Of a DNA stretch of 64,000 nucleotides, positions 48,001 to 56,062 are shown piece after piece. Each line of letters opens with the position of its first letter. The first letter of the stretch is position 1. Origin of the DNA: Pseudomonas sp. Bout1 (GTDB lineage: Bacteria > Pseudomonadota > Gammaproteobacteria > Pseudomonadales > Pseudomonadaceae). Below the pieces are notes generated by a model that was not told the origin of the DNA, did no database searches, and saw only the letters and a list, made by a program, of their open reading frames with translations. A program made the position numbers and the translations under genes. Where the stretch lies: positions 124,001-188,000 of the forward strand of contig NZ_JAVIWK010000001.1 in NCBI RefSeq assembly GCF_034314165.1, given 5' to 3'.

Positions 48001-51000
48001 CAATACCAGCAGCCTCAGCGGCAGCCAGGGCAGCATCAATGGCGTGGGCACCGCCGACTGGTCGTTTGGCCGGGTCGATGGCCTCGGCCGCGTGCAACTC
48101 AATGAAGCCTTGCACTACACCAGCACCCAGGGCCTGAGCCTCAAGGCCGGCGACCGCCTGGCCAGCGCCAAGGGCCTGACCCTGGATGTCGCCAGCCTGG
48201 ATAACGCGGGCGAGTTGCTCAGCGACGGTGACCTGAGCGTCACCCTGACCGGCGACATGACCAACAGCGGCCGCCTTTCGGCCCAGCAAAAACTGAGCGT
48301 GGTCGCCAACAACCTCAGCCAGAACGGCGGGCGCCTGGCCGGCGGCACCACCACCCGGATCACCCTGGGCGGTACGCTGGATAACCTTGGTTACCTCACC
48401 GCACGCCAGCAACTCGACATTGCCGCCGCACACATCAACAACCGCGGCACCCTCGGTTCACAAGGCAGCGTCAACCTCAGCGCCAGCAATGGCATCAGCA
48501 ATGGCGCGGACACGCTGCTGTTCAGCGGCGGTGATCTGACCCTGCGCGGGAACAGCTTCAGCAACCTGTACGGCGACGTCTACAGCAAGGGCAACCTGAG
48601 TTTCGCGGCGCTCGATGGCGGCATGGCGGCGGGCTTCAGCAACCTTTCCGGCACGGTTGAAAGCGAAGGCAATATCGGCATCAGTGCGCGGAATGTGGAG
48701 AACGCCAAGGCTGAATTCGAGTTGGGCCAGGCCGTCACCACCGGCAGCCTCAATTGGCAGTGCGGCCAGCACTGCGGCGGGCACGACTCGTTCAAGCGCG
48801 GTCAAATCACCATCAACCAGACCTTCCTTGAATCCGCGATCAAGGACTCGGCCTCTGCGCGCCTGGTGGCGGGTAAAGACCTGCTGATCCAGGGCGACAA
48901 CGTCCAGAACCGCTACAGCCTGCTGGCGGCCAATGGCAACCTGAGCATCACCGCCAACGACCTGCTCAACCAGGGCGCCGCAACCCGCACCGGGCAGAAC
49001 ACCATCGTCATCGGCACCCCGGAGCGCATCGACACCGGTGAGTGGGACCAGATGGAATACCTCGACGTACCCGCCTTCAACGCAGCGGTGGCGGCGGGTA
49101 ATTTCGATAAGGCGCGCTTTGAGGTGCTCAAAGCCCGGTCCAGCGACTGGCGCTTCTCCGAACAAAGCAACGTCACCACCTGGACCGACAACGGCGGCCC
49201 GGGCTACACCGCGACGATACAGGCTGGTGGCGCGGTCAACCTCAACGTTGCGCGTAGCCTGCAAAATGGCACGTTGCACACAAATACCCTGGAGCAACTG
49301 ACCGGCACCCTCGGTGACGACCAGACCGGCGTCCCCGTCGGCGGCATCAATATCAACCTGAGCAAGCACGTCAACGACGCCACGGCCCAGGCGCCGAGCA
49401 GCGTATTGCCGGTGACCAGCATCGCGCCGGACGGCCGCTACGTACCCGTGGACTACACCGGCGAGTCCTTCACCCCGGTCGACCCCACCACCGCGCCCGG
49501 CTTCCAGTTGCCCAAGGGCGACTACGGCCTGTTCATCAAAAACGCCGACCCCACCAGCCACTACCTGATCGAGACCAACCCGAACCTCACCACTGTGGCG
49601 GGCTTCTTCAGCTCCGACTACATGCTCGGCAAGCTCGGCTACAGCCCCGACAACGCCTGGCGTCGCCTGGGTGACGGGCAATACGAGTCACGGCTGATCC
49701 GCGATGCGGTGCTGGCGCAAACCGGGCAACGCTTCCTCGCCGGTGGCCTGACCAGCGACTACGACCAGTTCCGCTACCTGATGGACAACGCCCTCGCCAG
49801 CAAGGACGCCTTGCGCCTGAGCGTCGGCGTGTCCCTGACTGACCAGCAAGTCGGCGCCCTGACCCACGACATCGTGTGGATGGAAAACCGCGTGGTCGAC
49901 GGCCAGACCGTGCTCGTGCCGGTGCTCTACCTGGCCCAGGCCGACTCCCGCAACGTGCGCGGCAACAGCCTGATCCAGGGCCGCGACCTCAACCTGATGA
50001 CCGGCGGCGACCTGATCAACGTCGGCACCCTGCGCGCCAGCAACAACCTCTCGGTGGCCAGCAGCGGCAGCCTCTACACCGGCGGCCTGATCGAGGCCGG
50101 CAACAACCTCAGCCTGCTGGCCCAGGACAGCATCCGCAATTCCATGGCTGGCGAGATACGCGGCACCCAGGTCAGCCTCACCACCCTGAAGGGCGACATC
50201 ACCAACGACAACACCGCCATCCAGGTGCGCCAGGGCGCCGGCATGCGCACCCTCACCGACAGCAGCGCCGGCACCATCACCGCCCGCGAAAACCTGGCCA
50301 TCGACGCTGGCCGCGACCTCACCAACCACGGCGCACTCACCGCCGGCGGCGATGCCGACCTGAAAGCCGGGCGCGACCTCAACCTGATCGCCGTCAGCGA
50401 CACCAGCGAGATCCACGCCTTCAGCGACGGCGGGCACAAATCCAGCATCACCACCGACGTGAAAAACCAAGCGGCCACGGTTACGGCCGGCGGCAACCTG
50501 AGCATGGTGGCGGGGCAAGACGTCAACATCATCGGCAGCAACGCCACCGCGGGCAAGGACCTGAACATTCAGGCCGGGCGCGACCTCAACGTCGCCTCCG
50601 TCAGCGAAATGCACAACGTCGAAGGCAAGGAAAAGGACGGCAAAAAACGCATCAAGACGGCGGACGAGCAAACCACGCAGCTGGCCAGTGTGCTGACGGC
50701 GGGAGGGGACTTTAAGAGCCAGGCCGGACGCGACACCACGCTGGTGGCGAGCAAGATCAGTGCGGGGAATGAGGCTTATCTGTATAGCGGGGATAAGTTG
50801 AATTTGCTGGCGGCTGAGAACAGTACGCATACGTTGTATGACATGAAAAAGGTCAGCGGTTGGGGCAACAAAAAGACCCAGCGTGACGAAGTGACTCGCG
50901 TGACCAACGTCGGTACTGAAATCAAGACCGGTGGTGACCTCGTGCTTAAGAGTGGTGGTGATCAGACTTACCAGCTCGCCAAGCTTCAGAGTGGTAAAGA

Positions 51001-53053
51001 CATCACCCTGGACAGTGGTGGTGCCATCACCTTTGAGGCGGTAAAGGACCTGCATCAGGAAAGCCACGAGAAGACCAATAACAATGCGTTTTGGGTGTCT
51101 TCCAAAGGCAAGGGCAATACAGATGAAACCCTGCGTCAGAGCCAGTTGATTGCCGAAGGCAACGTGGCAATCAAGGCCGTCGATGGTTTGAAAATCGACA
51201 TCAACCAGGTTAACCAGCAAACCGTTAGCCAGTCCATTGATGCGATGGTCAAGGCGGATCCGCAGTTGGCGTGGATCAAGGAAGCGGAAAAGCGCGGTGA
51301 TGTGGATTGGCGTCAGGTCAAGGAAATCCACGACAGCTTCAAGTACAGCAACTCGGGGTTGGGGCCGGCTTCGCAAATCATCATTGCAATTGTGATGGCA
51401 GCAGTCGTCGGGCCTATGGCCGCCGTCGCCGCAGGCGGAAGTACGGTGGGCGCCGTCGCAGGTGCAGTTGCGGCGGGTGCCTCAACGAACGCGACCGTCA
51501 GTGTTATTAATAATCGAGGCAATCTTGGCGCGGTGCTCAAGGACGTGACTTCTTCGGATGCGATGAAGGGGTACGTCATTTCTGGCGTTACGGCAGGTCT
51601 GACGGCAGAGTTTTTCGGTGATTGGACTGGAACCGAAACAAACACGGCGACTGGGAAAATTACAACGCCGGGCATCCTGAATAGCTGGAGCGGTGTTGGT
51701 CAATTCGCAGCCAACCAAACGCTGCAGAGCGGTACGTCCATGCTGTTGAGCAAGGCGCTCGGACAAGGTGGCAGTGCCAGCGATGCGCTGAAAAACGCGT
51801 TGTTTAATACCTTGGCGGCTGCCAGTTTCAATTTGTTGGGTAATTACACCAAGAATGTGTTCGCAGACGGTTCCGCACCGAAGGTTGCGATTCACGCCAT
51901 GGTCGGTGGGTTGCTGGCAGAGGCCACTGGAGGAGACTTCAAGACCGGCGCCTTGGCAGCAGGGGCAAGCGAGGCATTGGTCACCCATCTGGACGGCTTG
52001 GTTAAAGGTGACGATAACTTGCTTACGATGAGTTCGCAGATTGTCGGCGTGCTGGCAGCAGCAGCACAAGGCGACGCGGACGCGGCTACGCTGGAAAAAG
52101 GTAGTTGGGTGGCGCAAAACGCAACGCAATATAACTATCTGAACCACAATCAGCTTGAGAGAGCAGCCAAGAAGATAGCGGCGTGCACGGACACTTCCTG
52201 CATTGAAGACACCACACGTAAATTCAAAGAGTTGAGTCTTCAACAAGATATTGACGCGATCGCCGGCTGTAAGGCTGATCCTTCGACGTGTGCAGCGCGG
52301 TCTAAAGAAGTCGCCAATACCATGGCGGATCTCAACCCAATCAAAGACATCGTGGAGTACGGCTCGCCGAAGGCTCGAGAAGCAGTACAAAACCTCATCA
52401 ATTCGAACTTTGAATTCCAGGAGATGTTAGCGACAGCGACGACTGAGCATACGGTCGGGGCGATGGTCGATACGCTTAAAGCAAAATGGAATTTGAGCGA
52501 CGCGCAGGCGCAGGAAATTACGAACGATCTCAAAATCGCGCTTGCAGTTGGGTTAGGTACAGCGGCGGGAGCCTTGGCTTACAAGCGCGCCGTTGCGGCC
52601 AGCAAGAGAGAGACCCCGCCACCTTCAAGGCCGGATCTCATGCCGCCGGAAAACGGCAAAAATGTTTGGGATCTTGAACCTCGGGCGAGAGGTAGGCAGA
52701 TTGAGACAACACTTACGGATACGGACTATAAGGACTGGGCCCGAACGGACAACCTCATCAATCCCAAGACCGGGCAACCCTTTAAATCCAATAACTTCCC
52801 AGTTATTGACTTCCAGCTCGACACTAATGTGGTGAGTTTGAAAACGATTGATACCCGAGGTAAAGGGTGGTCTTATGACATGAGAACCCATATGGATACC
52901 TTGCAAAGTTCAAAAATTACCGTGGATGGCGTACCGGCAACGAAAGTTTTGGACATCCGAGTTCAACCGGGCGGGATGGCTGATGCGAGCAAGCTTATAG
53001 AGTATGGAAAGCAACGTAATATTACTGTGATTATTAAAGAGTTCGGTGGCTAA
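45002..53053 (+). CDS. cdiA: CdiA-type contact-dependent inhibition effector (TPS haemagglutinin) with C-terminal nuclease-like toxin
   Basis: 2683 residues (ATG at 45002; MDVRH at 45008 is an alternative). Layout by residue: signal 1-50; TPS secretion domain 50-300 with NPNL and NPYGV motifs; FHA-1 repeats about 330-1290; receptor-binding-type region 1340-1640 (GEWDQMEYLDVP); FHA-2 repeats 1660-2000; Ala/Gly-rich pretoxin region 2120-2400 with YNYLNH near 2376 in the place of a VENN motif; toxin 2545-2683. The toxin has RGRQIE, FPVIDF and SLKT in order, resembling a PD-(D/E)XK-type tRNase/DNase active site. Delivered to neighbouring cells on contact. The last kilobase is more AT-rich than the body, as in horizontally exchanged CT modules. 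Confidence 0.93.
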   Translation: MTMDVRHFAFLARQPSAALKPRDSFFGLPKRGLVLILANALFWQPLLAQAEGIVVSAPGTTVGQAGNGVPVVNIATPNGSGLSHNQFKDYNVGPNGVILNNANGPMTNTQLGGYIVGNPNLKGGAASVILNEVNGGSPSQLRGYTEVAGQSAKVIVANPYGVTCSGCGFINTPNVTLTTGKPVLDASGQLQRYQVDGGAVTIDGQGLNASNVDRFEIITRSAKINAQINARELTVIAGRNDVDAKSLKATARADDGSAKPELAIDSSALGGMYAGAIKLVGTEAGVGVKLDGTLAASGGDIQLDANGHLSMAQTAATGNLKVTAQSVNLTDKVYATGNVQVSSAEELVNQKSLAAGQRIELNAIKVTNPGTIEAGVQVDNSRNATGDLVVNAQTVNTSGNLLASRALAITAAKALTNQGSIIQAKTVSVSTAKLTNQGATARLFGEQSLAISAPAIVNLGGLIRFGAEQAATLQTDSLDNRQGRVQVAGGSLTLNSGALNNNGGQIVADAVTVNAASLDNSGKGLISAEKGALNLTVTNAFNNSQGHAQAGTDVNLTAGDLANQDGKLVGGQLTATLGSLSNNDAGVFSADAGKLTLTVAQHLNNAKGHLQAAQGDIELHAASLDNQGGAIIGKQLLLEARNGQIDNRAGRIVGDQLDVRAGSLDNRNAGLLAGGVPGVSVVLGDQLLNTQGRIQSEGDLLLTGKRLGNSAGILLGKALTVTSQDLDNSSKGALVSNDGDITLNISNLLTNTHGVIDAAERSVLVKALTTLNNQGGTLRGKRLDIAAQTLNNDQGQLLAGNQGVSYRGQDLSNRQGMILSGGAAADLTLGTLNNQGGTVQGDSLTLTADSVDNSHDGTKAGSMTALKSDLQLTVEALTNRGGKLFGKEQVTVSGATLDNSANGQISGNQLTLTSRAQLTNQGGLIESNQGLTFNGANLDNSAGGQLRAMEGASSTLTVTDQLNNQNGILEFASQAFSLNAGHLNNQAGQLQHAGAGVFSLNTSSLSGSQGSINGVGTADWSFGRVDGLGRVQLNEALHYTSTQGLSLKAGDRLASAKGLTLDVASLDNAGELLSDGDLSVTLTGDMTNSGRLSAQQKLSVVANNLSQNGGRLAGGTTTRITLGGTLDNLGYLTARQQLDIAAAHINNRGTLGSQGSVNLSASNGISNGADTLLFSGGDLTLRGNSFSNLYGDVYSKGNLSFAALDGGMAAGFSNLSGTVESEGNIGISARNVENAKAEFELGQAVTTGSLNWQCGQHCGGHDSFKRGQITINQTFLESAIKDSASARLVAGKDLLIQGDNVQNRYSLLAANGNLSITANDLLNQGAATRTGQNTIVIGTPERIDTGEWDQMEYLDVPAFNAAVAAGNFDKARFEVLKARSSDWRFSEQSNVTTWTDNGGPGYTATIQAGGAVNLNVARSLQNGTLHTNTLEQLTGTLGDDQTGVPVGGININLSKHVNDATAQAPSSVLPVTSIAPDGRYVPVDYTGESFTPVDPTTAPGFQLPKGDYGLFIKNADPTSHYLIETNPNLTTVAGFFSSDYMLGKLGYSPDNAWRRLGDGQYESRLIRDAVLAQTGQRFLAGGLTSDYDQFRYLMDNALASKDALRLSVGVSLTDQQVGALTHDIVWMENRVVDGQTVLVPVLYLAQADSRNVRGNSLIQGRDLNLMTGGDLINVGTLRASNNLSVASSGSLYTGGLIEAGNNLSLLAQDSIRNSMAGEIRGTQVSLTTLKGDITNDNTAIQVRQGAGMRTLTDSSAGTITARENLAIDAGRDLTNHGALTAGGDADLKAGRDLNLIAVSDTSEIHAFSDGGHKSSITTDVKNQAATVTAGGNLSMVAGQDVNIIGSNATAGKDLNIQAGRDLNVASVSEMHNVEGKEKDGKKRIKTADEQTTQLASVLTAGGDFKSQAGRDTTLVASKISAGNEAYLYSGDKLNLLAAENSTHTLYDMKKVSGWGNKKTQRDEVTRVTNVGTEIKTGGDLVLKSGGDQTYQLAKLQSGKDITLDSGGAITFEAVKDLHQESHEKTNNNAFWVSSKGKGNTDETLRQSQLIAEGNVAIKAVDGLKIDINQVNQQTVSQSIDAMVKADPQLAWIKEAEKRGDVDWRQVKEIHDSFKYSNSGLGPASQIIIAIVMAAVVGPMAAVAAGGSTVGAVAGAVAAGASTNATVSVINNRGNLGAVLKDVTSSDAMKGYVISGVTAGLTAEFFGDWTGTETNTATGKITTPGILNSWSGVGQFAANQTLQSGTSMLLSKALGQGGSASDALKNALFNTLAAASFNLLGNYTKNVFADGSAPKVAIHAMVGGLLAEATGGDFKTGALAAGASEALVTHLDGLVKGDDNLLTMSSQIVGVLAAAAQGDADAATLEKGSWVAQNATQYNYLNHNQLERAAKKIAACTDTSCIEDTTRKFKELSLQQDIDAIAGCKADPSTCAARSKEVANTMADLNPIKDIVEYGSPKAREAVQNLINSNFEFQEMLATATTEHTVGAMVDTLKAKWNLSDAQAQEITNDLKIALAVGLGTAAGALAYKRAVAASKRETPPPSRPDLMPPENGKNVWDLEPRARGRQIETTLTDTDYKDWARTDNLINPKTGQPFKSNNFPVIDFQLDTNVVSLKTIDTRGKGWSYDMRTHMDTLQSSKITVDGVPATKVLDIRVQPGGMADASKLIEYGKQRNITVIIKEFGG

Positions 53054-53057
53054 TCAT

Positions 53058-53783
53058 ATGGCTGAAATTGAAGTTGTTTTTAGCGAGAGGCTACATGATG
53101 GCGCTTCAGTTGTATGGGGGCGGCTGATACAACAGCTCAAAAACTTTAATGAGGATGCCGTCATTGATGGCTTTACCGGCAACAAAATGGGGTTGGCGGA
53201 TGTTTCGAATTACTTGAAGAAAAACAAGTGCCAGAGTTTTTTTATTGAGCTGGCGAACGGTTCTGTCGAGTTTTCGTATGTGGCAGATAAAGCGTTTTAT
53301 CGGCTTGATATAAAACGCTTGGCGAATTCGATTGAAGTTGCACGGCTCTTGATTGAAGCTTTAATTGATGACCCCGGCTTTGTTCAGGCTCGAATTTACG
53401 ATGCCGAGTATGATCGATGGCAAAATGCCGAGAGTCTTACGCTCTTTGAAGTTGAGCGCGTTGAACACGCTCATCTGCCCAAGAAAAGTAATGGGCTGCC
53501 TTTTCCGCTAACCCAAGAGATCGTAGATATATCAAAAAATCCTGGGCGTTGGGTTTTAAGAAACGGCTACATTGAGGCGGTTGGCGCTTTCATGTGGGTA
53601 AGCAAATCCTTGCTTCAGGTAGTGGGTGTCGACGAAAAAAAGTTAATGGATATCGACTGCTTTGCAGTAGAAGATTTGGGCGGCGTTTTGAAAATTGCTG
53701 CCTATAACCAGTGCTTCACTACAGCGGTAGGGGCTCAGGCAGAGAGGCAGGCCTTGCTGAGAAAAGTTTTGTTTAACGCGTGA
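53058..53783 (+). CDS. cdiI: CdiI-type immunity protein for the adjacent CdiA toxin (putative)
   Basis: 241 residues from the ATG at 53058; an in-frame GTG at 53046 overlaps the cdiA stop. Soluble, no signal peptide, acidic, AT-rich coding sequence. It begins MAEIEVVF and contains FIELANGSVEFSYVADKAFY and FMWVSKSLLQVVG. I recognise no named family. Position directly after cdiA, strand and composition make it the cognate immunity gene; the binding itself is inferred. It is larger than many CdiI proteins (often 100-180 residues). Confidence 0.75.
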   Translation: MAEIEVVFSERLHDGASVVWGRLIQQLKNFNEDAVIDGFTGNKMGLADVSNYLKKNKCQSFFIELANGSVEFSYVADKAFYRLDIKRLANSIEVARLLIEALIDDPGFVQARIYDAEYDRWQNAESLTLFEVERVEHAHLPKKSNGLPFPLTQEIVDISKNPGRWVLRNGYIEAVGAFMWVSKSLLQVVGVDEKKLMDIDCFAVEDLGGVLKIAAYNQCFTTAVGAQAERQALLRKVLFNA

Positions 53784-53806
53784 ATTAGAGCGAGAGTCGG
53801 GCGCGG

Positions 53807-53868
53807 GAAATAGGGTTCAGGCCACGGTTTTCTAATTAAAGTATTAATGGTGGTCTGACCCCTATTTC
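53807..53868. repeat. Inverted-repeat element with the GTGGTCTGACCCC motif, copy 1
   Basis: Left arm GAAATAGGGTTCAGGCCAC (53807-53825) is the reverse complement of GTGGTCTGACCCCTATTTC (53850-53868) with two mismatches and an AT-rich 24-bp loop. It lies just downstream of the immunity gene. The right-arm core GTGGTCTGACCCC recurs, inverted, at 54363-54375. Confidence 0.7.
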
Positions 53869-53942
53869 TCGGTCGATGATATAACAGGATTGCCGAAAAG
53901 ATACTATTGGGAGCCGGGCATGAAATCTATCAAGGAGAAAAA

Positions 53943-54350
53943 ATGATGTTGATAGGAGGATATGTCTTGGACCCTGAGCAAGGAAGACTACAGATACCTA
54001 TCCTCCATCAGCCGACAGCTGAAGCGGTCGAAGCCATTGTCCGACAATATGCTTCTCGTGATGGCGTTATTAGCTTAGTAATCGATCCCGAACCTGAGTA
54101 CGGTCCATATAAATTAAATCTGTACACGGATTCTGGAAACTTTTTCCTCATGTTGTCCCAATATCTCGAAGATGGTGAGCATGATGTAAAAACTATCAGT
54201 AATCAGCGTGCAGGAGCAGAAATGATAGAGATTTTAGGCGACCGATATCCTGCGAGGTCAATGACGAAAGATATAATTTTTATCTGCTCGTGCTTCAAAG
54301 AGTTTTTGCGCGTCGGTAACGTTAGTGAGTCAAAGTTAGTAATTTTGTAA
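53943..54350 (+). CDS. Small immunity-like orphan protein between two inverted-repeat elements
   Basis: 135 residues from the ATG at 53943 (AAGGAG 5 bp upstream; ATG 53946 is equally usable). Begins MMLIGGYVLDPEQGRLQIPI with PTAEAVEAIVRQYASRDGVISLVI and PYKLNLYTDSGNFFLML. This IGGY...P..PT...V pattern recalls small cytoplasmic proteins found as spare immunity genes in CDI/Rhs loci, possibly DUF6911, from memory. No toxin partner is present next to it. Low GC against the genome. Bounded by the repeats at 53807-53868 and 54355-54445, so it looks like an inserted cassette. Confidence 0.65.
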   Translation: MMLIGGYVLDPEQGRLQIPILHQPTAEAVEAIVRQYASRDGVISLVIDPEPEYGPYKLNLYTDSGNFFLMLSQYLEDGEHDVKTISNQRAGAEMIEILGDRYPARSMTKDIIFICSCFKEFLRVGNVSESKLVIL

Positions 54351-54354
54351 TCAC

Positions 54355-54445
54355 AGAAAACTGGGGTCAGACCACGTTTAAGGCTGGCAGAGATGCTCTT
54401 TAAAAACACCAGAGTTAGTAGAATAGTGGTCCGACTCCTATTTTC
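54355..54445. repeat. Inverted-repeat element with the GGGGTCAGACCAC motif, copy 2
   Basis: Left arm GGGGTCAGACCAC (54363-54375) pairs with GTGGTCCGACTCC (54426-54438) with two mismatches, and weaker matching continues outward (GAAAA / TTTTC). Its left arm is the exact reverse complement of the right arm of copy 1. The two elements frame the gene at 53943-54350. Confidence 0.7.
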
Positions 54446-54469
54446 CCTGTTTCCATGAGGAAAACGAGA

Positions 54470-55342
54470 GTGAAGAAAGTAAGCAGCATTCTTGGAAAGC
54501 ACCGACACTGGCTGTCCCGTTCGCCTGTCGTGGTTGCTCAAGAGCTTGAGTTTCTGGACGAGGACTTGGCCAGTGATTCTTTGCTGGGGTTTGACAACGT
54601 TTCGGACTCACTGGGAATGCTTGCGGTTCATTATGGCATTCAGGGGGAAGTTGCCATTTTCGACGGCGATGAAACCGGCTGGGAGAACGTCGCCCGTTCG
54701 ATGATGTATCGCTACTGGGCACTGATGTTAAAAGCCAGGTCCTTCTCCAACACGCGTTTTCTTCAAGGCATCAAGACGGTGCCTGACCTGAGCAATCATC
54801 TGAGCCATGCCGCGTGTCTGCTCGCGGCCTTCATGGCGGCAGACCGGCGTGACCTGGCGTCATCGACGGCCGATGTGTTGGCCGGGATGCTGTCTGTGCC
54901 GGGCGCCGTTGATGCGCGTTTTATGAAAGCACGCCACTTTGAGCCTTTCATGTTGTGGCTTTACTCCGTTTATTCGCAGCAAGGCGCCGTTGCACAAATC
55001 GAGTCGATGAACCTGGGCATTTATCAGTCGGTGATAGACAACTGGAATGACGAGCAACAGTTGGCAGTGGTGCTGGAGGAGCTTGGTCGGTATCACCTGG
55101 CCAATGCGCAGGACAATGGCGGCGCCTGGAAACCCGAATTCAAAAGCCCGCCGTTTGATTTGTTGTTGGTGGAGGTTGGCGCGATTTACCGGGCGCGCCA
55201 ACAGCTTGGCCTGCCATCACCTACCGTGACGAACCCGCTGCTTTACGTGGGAACGGCGGCATCGAGACACTTGGTGTTCTCACCTGACGAACTGGTCGTA
55301 AGGGTTGAATCCGCTTACAGGCGTTTTTTTGGTGGAACATGA
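54470..55342 (+). CDS. Immunity-type protein, possibly Imm49 family
   Basis: 290 residues if the GTG at 54470 is used (GAGG 9 bp upstream); the ATG at 54455 adds five residues but has no ribosome-binding site. Soluble, mainly helical. Features are YRYWALMLKARSF, SHAACLLAAFMAADRR and FMKARHFEPFMLWLYSVYSQQ. Size and helical pattern recall Imm49-like immunity proteins that accompany toxin loci, but this is a memory-level match. GC is nearer to the genome average than the two genes before it. It probably protects against a toxin not encoded here, or is the left-over of an earlier CT module. Confidence 0.6.
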   Translation: MKKVSSILGKHRHWLSRSPVVVAQELEFLDEDLASDSLLGFDNVSDSLGMLAVHYGIQGEVAIFDGDETGWENVARSMMYRYWALMLKARSFSNTRFLQGIKTVPDLSNHLSHAACLLAAFMAADRRDLASSTADVLAGMLSVPGAVDARFMKARHFEPFMLWLYSVYSQQGAVAQIESMNLGIYQSVIDNWNDEQQLAVVLEELGRYHLANAQDNGGAWKPEFKSPPFDLLLVEVGAIYRARQQLGLPSPTVTNPLLYVGTAASRHLVFSPDELVVRVESAYRRFFGGT

Positions 55343-55415
55343 AAGCAGTCAAAGCCCCGTTTTTATCTCCGCCCTGGCCATCAAGGGGGCGGCGCTACCG
55401 CCGCCCGGCTTTTAC

Positions 55416-55685
55416 TCAGGAGGGATCGGCAGTGAGCCGGCGACTGATGACATCCAGCAAATCACACCCATCGCGCAGCGGAATGGCCAGCAATTGGGCG
55501 AAGTCTTGAAGCACCACGGCATCGCTGTTGAGCGGGTCGCGGAAGGCCAGGTTTTCCAGCAGTTGGGTGACGGCGCGAATCCTGTACACAGCGGCGTCGT
55601 GGAGGACATCGAGGGGCGCATGGGTATCGATAAGCAGGGCGGGGACGGTGCAGTCGTGGCCCGTTAGGGGCATATATTGGTTCAT
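55416..55685 (-). CDS. Small orphan protein of a Pseudomonas-type family, unknown function
   Basis: 89 residues from the ATG at 55685 (AGAGAG 6 bp upstream). Contains HAPLDVLHDAAVYRIRAVTQLLENLAF and LLAIPLRDGCDLLDVISRRL, a two-helix pattern like the many short DUF3077/DUF6124-type proteins found repeatedly in Pseudomonas. No catalytic residues. Its upstream region carries a large inverted repeat (55757-55900). Function unknown. Confidence 0.7.
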   Translation of the reverse strand: MNQYMPLTGHDCTVPALLIDTHAPLDVLHDAAVYRIRAVTQLLENLAFRDPLNSDAVVLQDFAQLLAIPLRDGCDLLDVISRRLTADPS

Positions 55686-56062
55686 CTTTGACTCTCTACT
55701 TAAGTGATTGAGGCAATCACTCAAACGTCGCCAAACGAATGGGTGACAGCTGTACGCAGGTTGGCGAACCGGCAGTAGAGAAAACCGGCAGACCCTAAGG
55801 TCTCCCGCGCACAGCCGTCATAGAACGACTTTGCAGGCGAGCAAGTGGCTGCAAAAAGCCACCAGCTTACGCATTCTCTACCGTCAGGTCGCCAAACCTG
55901 AATCGCCATGTGGGCGACGGCCCGGACTATAAGCCCGCACCCAAACCCACGCAAGGCAGCAAAGTACTGGCCCACTCCCAATGCCTCATGTCTTCACCCC
56001 CATCGCCGACACCCTGGCGATGATTAAACGCATCCACCCACCACCAACATTAAAGGACTGAT
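55686..56062 (-). promoter_or_regulatory. Structured leader with a large imperfect inverted repeat (55757-55900)
   Basis: No convincing gene fits in these 377 bp. CAGGTTGGCGAACCGGCAG... (55757-55781) pairs with ...TCAGGTCGCCAAACCTG (55875-55900): about 25 bp per arm with a few mismatches and an inner region of about 93 bp that itself holds GGCAGACCCTAAGGTCTCCC-like and GTGGCTGCAAAAAGCCAC hairpins. It lies about 70-215 bp upstream of the small orphan gene and would form a long hairpin in its leader RNA. Confidence 0.5.

Noticed and set aside
53920..53946. Eight-codon ORF overlapping the start of the orphan immunity-like gene
   Set aside because: Too short to support; its ATG-to-TGA span only covers the ribosome-binding site of the real gene.
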